7,376 nt of DNA from Candidatus Sumerlaeota bacterium (GTDB lineage Bacteria > Sumerlaeota > Sumerlaeia > UBA8349). A program made the position numbers and the translations under genes. This document shows, one piece after another, positions 5,998 through 7,376 of the stretch. Location: contig DNPO01000115.1 in the NCBI GenBank assembly GCA_003501375.1, forward strand, positions 1 to 7,376, written 5' to 3'. Below the pieces are notes generated by a model. The model had not been told where the DNA came from. It did not search any database and worked only from the letters and a program-made list of their open reading frames with translations. How positions within the stretch are numbered: position 1 is the first letter of the stretch; every line of letters starts with the position of its first letter.

Positions 5998-7209
5998 TTA
6001 GGGCTTCACGGCGGCCTTTACGGCAAGGATGGCGAGGGTGATGTCATCGTCGGCGTTGGGGCGTCCGGCGTATTCCATCAGGTCGGAGGTAATGCGTGAT
6101 TCGAGTTGACCGACGCTGTCGGTTGCGCCGTGGTCTTCTATTATTTTTGCGAGCCGCTCTTCTCCGTAAGGGATTTCGTCCTCGCTGAAAAGTTCGGGAA
6201 TGCCGTCGGTGTAGTACACCATTTTGTCGCCGGGTTGGAGTTGGATAACGTGGGTATCATAAGATGCGTCTCGGCGAACGAGTTTCAAGGGAAACCCCGC
6301 GCAGCCTTCGAGCGCCTGCACGCCGCGGCCGGGGCGGAACCAAAAGGGCGCGGGATGCCCGGCGGAAGCGTAGGCGCATTCGAGCGTGCTGAGATTGAGG
6401 AAGGCACAGTGCATGGTCGCGTACTGATGGGTTGGTAAGTGGTCGTAGAGCAGGCGGTTGAGTTCTTCGAGGAGTTCGCCGGGTTGCGCGAAACGCTGCG
6501 CGTTCTGATGAACGTTTTGCCGCAGGAGCGCCATTGCCACCATCGCGGGTGCGCCGTGCCCGCAAACGTCGGCGATGACAATGACGAGGCGTCCGTCGTT
6601 TTTTAAGGGAATGAGGTCGTAGTAGTCACCGCCGGATTCGGTACAGGGTAAATAAAATGCGGTGAAATCGAGCGTATCTGGAATACGAAAGGTTTGCGGA
6701 AGGAATTTTTTTTGCAAGTCCCAAACCGAGTCGAGTTCCGTTTGGATATGGTGGCGGAGTTCCTGCGCGTGGCGGCGCAGCGCGGCGATGCGCAGTCCGG
6801 CGCGCAAGTGTGCCACCAGTTCGCGCGCCGAAAGACTGGCGGGCAAAACCAGAGCGGCTTCGTCTTCGGTATCGCGTTCGAGGCGCCCCCAAGCCGTATC
6901 TCCTTGGTCGGAATCCGCCAGTAGAACAACGTAGGTATGTCCCAGTTGCCCGTCGTCTTTGATGTAACGGCACAGTTCACGCGCACCGCCATTGGGCAGG
7001 TCGCTGCCACATACAACTAAATCAGGAACGCTGGAACGCAGCGCTTCTACCGCACCTTGCAGAGAGGAGGCTTCGCGCGTGGCGTGCCCGGCATGGTGGG
7101 CTTGTTGTATCCACACAATGCGGCTCTGAGGGGAACGCGCCACTACCAAGACCGTTTGGGAACCGGCTTCATTAGCGAGTGAGTAAGAAGAGCCGAAGGG
7201 TGCGGTCAT
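5998..7209 (-). CDS. RsbU-like PP2C/SpoIIE serine phosphatase with degenerate receiver domain
   Basis: This 403-residue protein is a PPM/SpoIIE-type phosphatase, a class that dephosphorylates Ser/Thr of anti-anti-sigma or other STAS partners. The N-terminal third (about 18-140) looks like a response-regulator receiver but lacks the acidic pair (VLVVARS), the acceptor Asp (G68 in PDLVVCGSDLP), the Thr/Ser (VLLADS) and the Lys (A124). A helical linker (141-172) ends in the LQKKFLP motif often seen before such domains. The catalytic domain (about 178-400) keeps the metal ligands: GGDYYD (193-198), ADVCGHG (213-219), SAGHPAP (282-288), YYTDG (332-336) and DDDIT (387-391), so it should be active. 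No signal peptide or membrane span is seen; it is cytoplasmic. The ATG at 7209 is the only nearby ATG that keeps the whole domain, but no clear ribosome binding site precedes it. No STAS or anti-sigma kinase gene lies in the window, so its partner is unknown. Confidence 0.93.
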   Translation of the reverse strand: MTAPFGSSYSLANEAGSQTVLVVARSPQSRIVWIQQAHHAGHATREASSLQGAVEALRSSVPDLVVCGSDLPNGGARELCRYIKDDGQLGHTYVVLLADSDQGDTAWGRLERDTEDEAALVLPASLSARELVAHLRAGLRIAALRRHAQELRHHIQTELDSVWDLQKKFLPQTFRIPDTLDFTAFYLPCTESGGDYYDLIPLKNDGRLVIVIADVCGHGAPAMVAMALLRQNVHQNAQRFAQPGELLEELNRLLYDHLPTHQYATMHCAFLNLSTLECAYASAGHPAPFWFRPGRGVQALEGCAGFPLKLVRRDASYDTHVIQLQPGDKMVYYTDGIPELFSEDEIPYGEERLAKIIEDHGATDSVGQLESRITSDLMEYAGRPNADDDITLAILAVKAAVKP

Positions 7210-7218
7210 GGCGATGAG

Positions 7219-7250
7219 AATTAGGAATTACGAATTAGGAATTACGAATG
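7219..7250. repeat. 14-bp AT-rich tandem repeat before the phosphatase gene
   Basis: AATTAGGAATTACG occurs twice in exact tandem (7219-7232 and 7233-7246) plus the first bases of a third copy. It begins nine bases upstream of the start codon at 7209. Short GGAATTACGAATT-type repeats of this kind are scattered between genes in many unrelated bacterial genomes. Confidence 0.9.
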
Positions 7251-7356
7251 AAAAGATACAAACACCAACGAGAGACGTAACAAACCGCAAGAGCAAAAAG
7301 CACCCATTGAGCAGGTAGCATTGCATTGTGTAGTCTCCATTCGTAATTCCTAATTC
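7232..7356. repeat. 19-bp inverted repeat enclosing about 87 bp
   Basis: GAATTAGGAATTACGAATG (7232-7250) is the exact reverse complement of 7338-7356. The enclosed 87 bp is less AT-rich and free of such repeats. A further partial copy (TCATTCGTAATTA) sits at 7358-7370. The layout resembles a small non-autonomous element with terminal inverted repeats, or two opposed copies of an extragenic repeat. No transposase is present, and a target duplication was not evident. Confidence 0.75.
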
Positions 7357-7376
7357 CTCATTCGTAATTATTTAGT

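Overview
The window (7,376 bp) is an ordinary-looking bacterial chromosomal segment. It carries six protein-coding genes, no RNA genes, no CRISPR array and no recognisable insertion sequence. The organism is a bacterium that uses RNase Y for mRNA decay, has a polyprenyl-phosphate-sugar glycosylation pathway and exports proteins by the Sec route. Moderate GC, Gly/Ala/Thr-rich low-complexity protein and AT-rich extragenic repeats would fit several environmental phyla. A member of the PVC group or a neighbouring uncultured lineage is a guess, and nothing here fixes the phylum.

Left part (about 84-3867), all on the minus strand and read right to left: a four-gene operon. It starts with a secreted protein that has a long Ser/Thr/Gly/Met-rich linker. 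A multi-spanning GT-C type glycosyltransferase follows, its GTG start overlapping the previous stop (GTGA). Next is a soluble GT2 enzyme of the polyprenyl-phosphate-sugar synthase type, its ATG overlapping the previous stop (ATGA). A small one-span membrane protein ends the operon 24 nt further on. The two enzymes make sense as a donor-maker plus donor-user pair. The Ser/Thr-rich secreted protein at the head of the operon is an obvious, unproven candidate acceptor.

Middle (about 3868-4219): a divergent control region. It holds a 55-nt imperfect palindrome, a good sigma70-like promoter for rny whose spacer contains a small CCCG-TTTT-CGGG palindrome, and a 7-bp hairpin in the rny leader. Next is a full-length, intact RNase Y gene (4220-5782, plus strand), followed by a strong intrinsic terminator and two other hairpins in the 215-bp convergent gap.

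Right part (5998-7209, minus strand): a PP2C/SpoIIE-type (RsbU-like) serine/threonine phosphatase. Its N-terminal receiver-like domain has lost every phosphorylation residue that can be checked by eye. Its upstream region is occupied by AT-rich 14-bp tandem repeats and a 19-bp inverted repeat around a spacer of about 87 bp, starting only nine bases before the start codon. No clear Shine-Dalgarno sequence remains.
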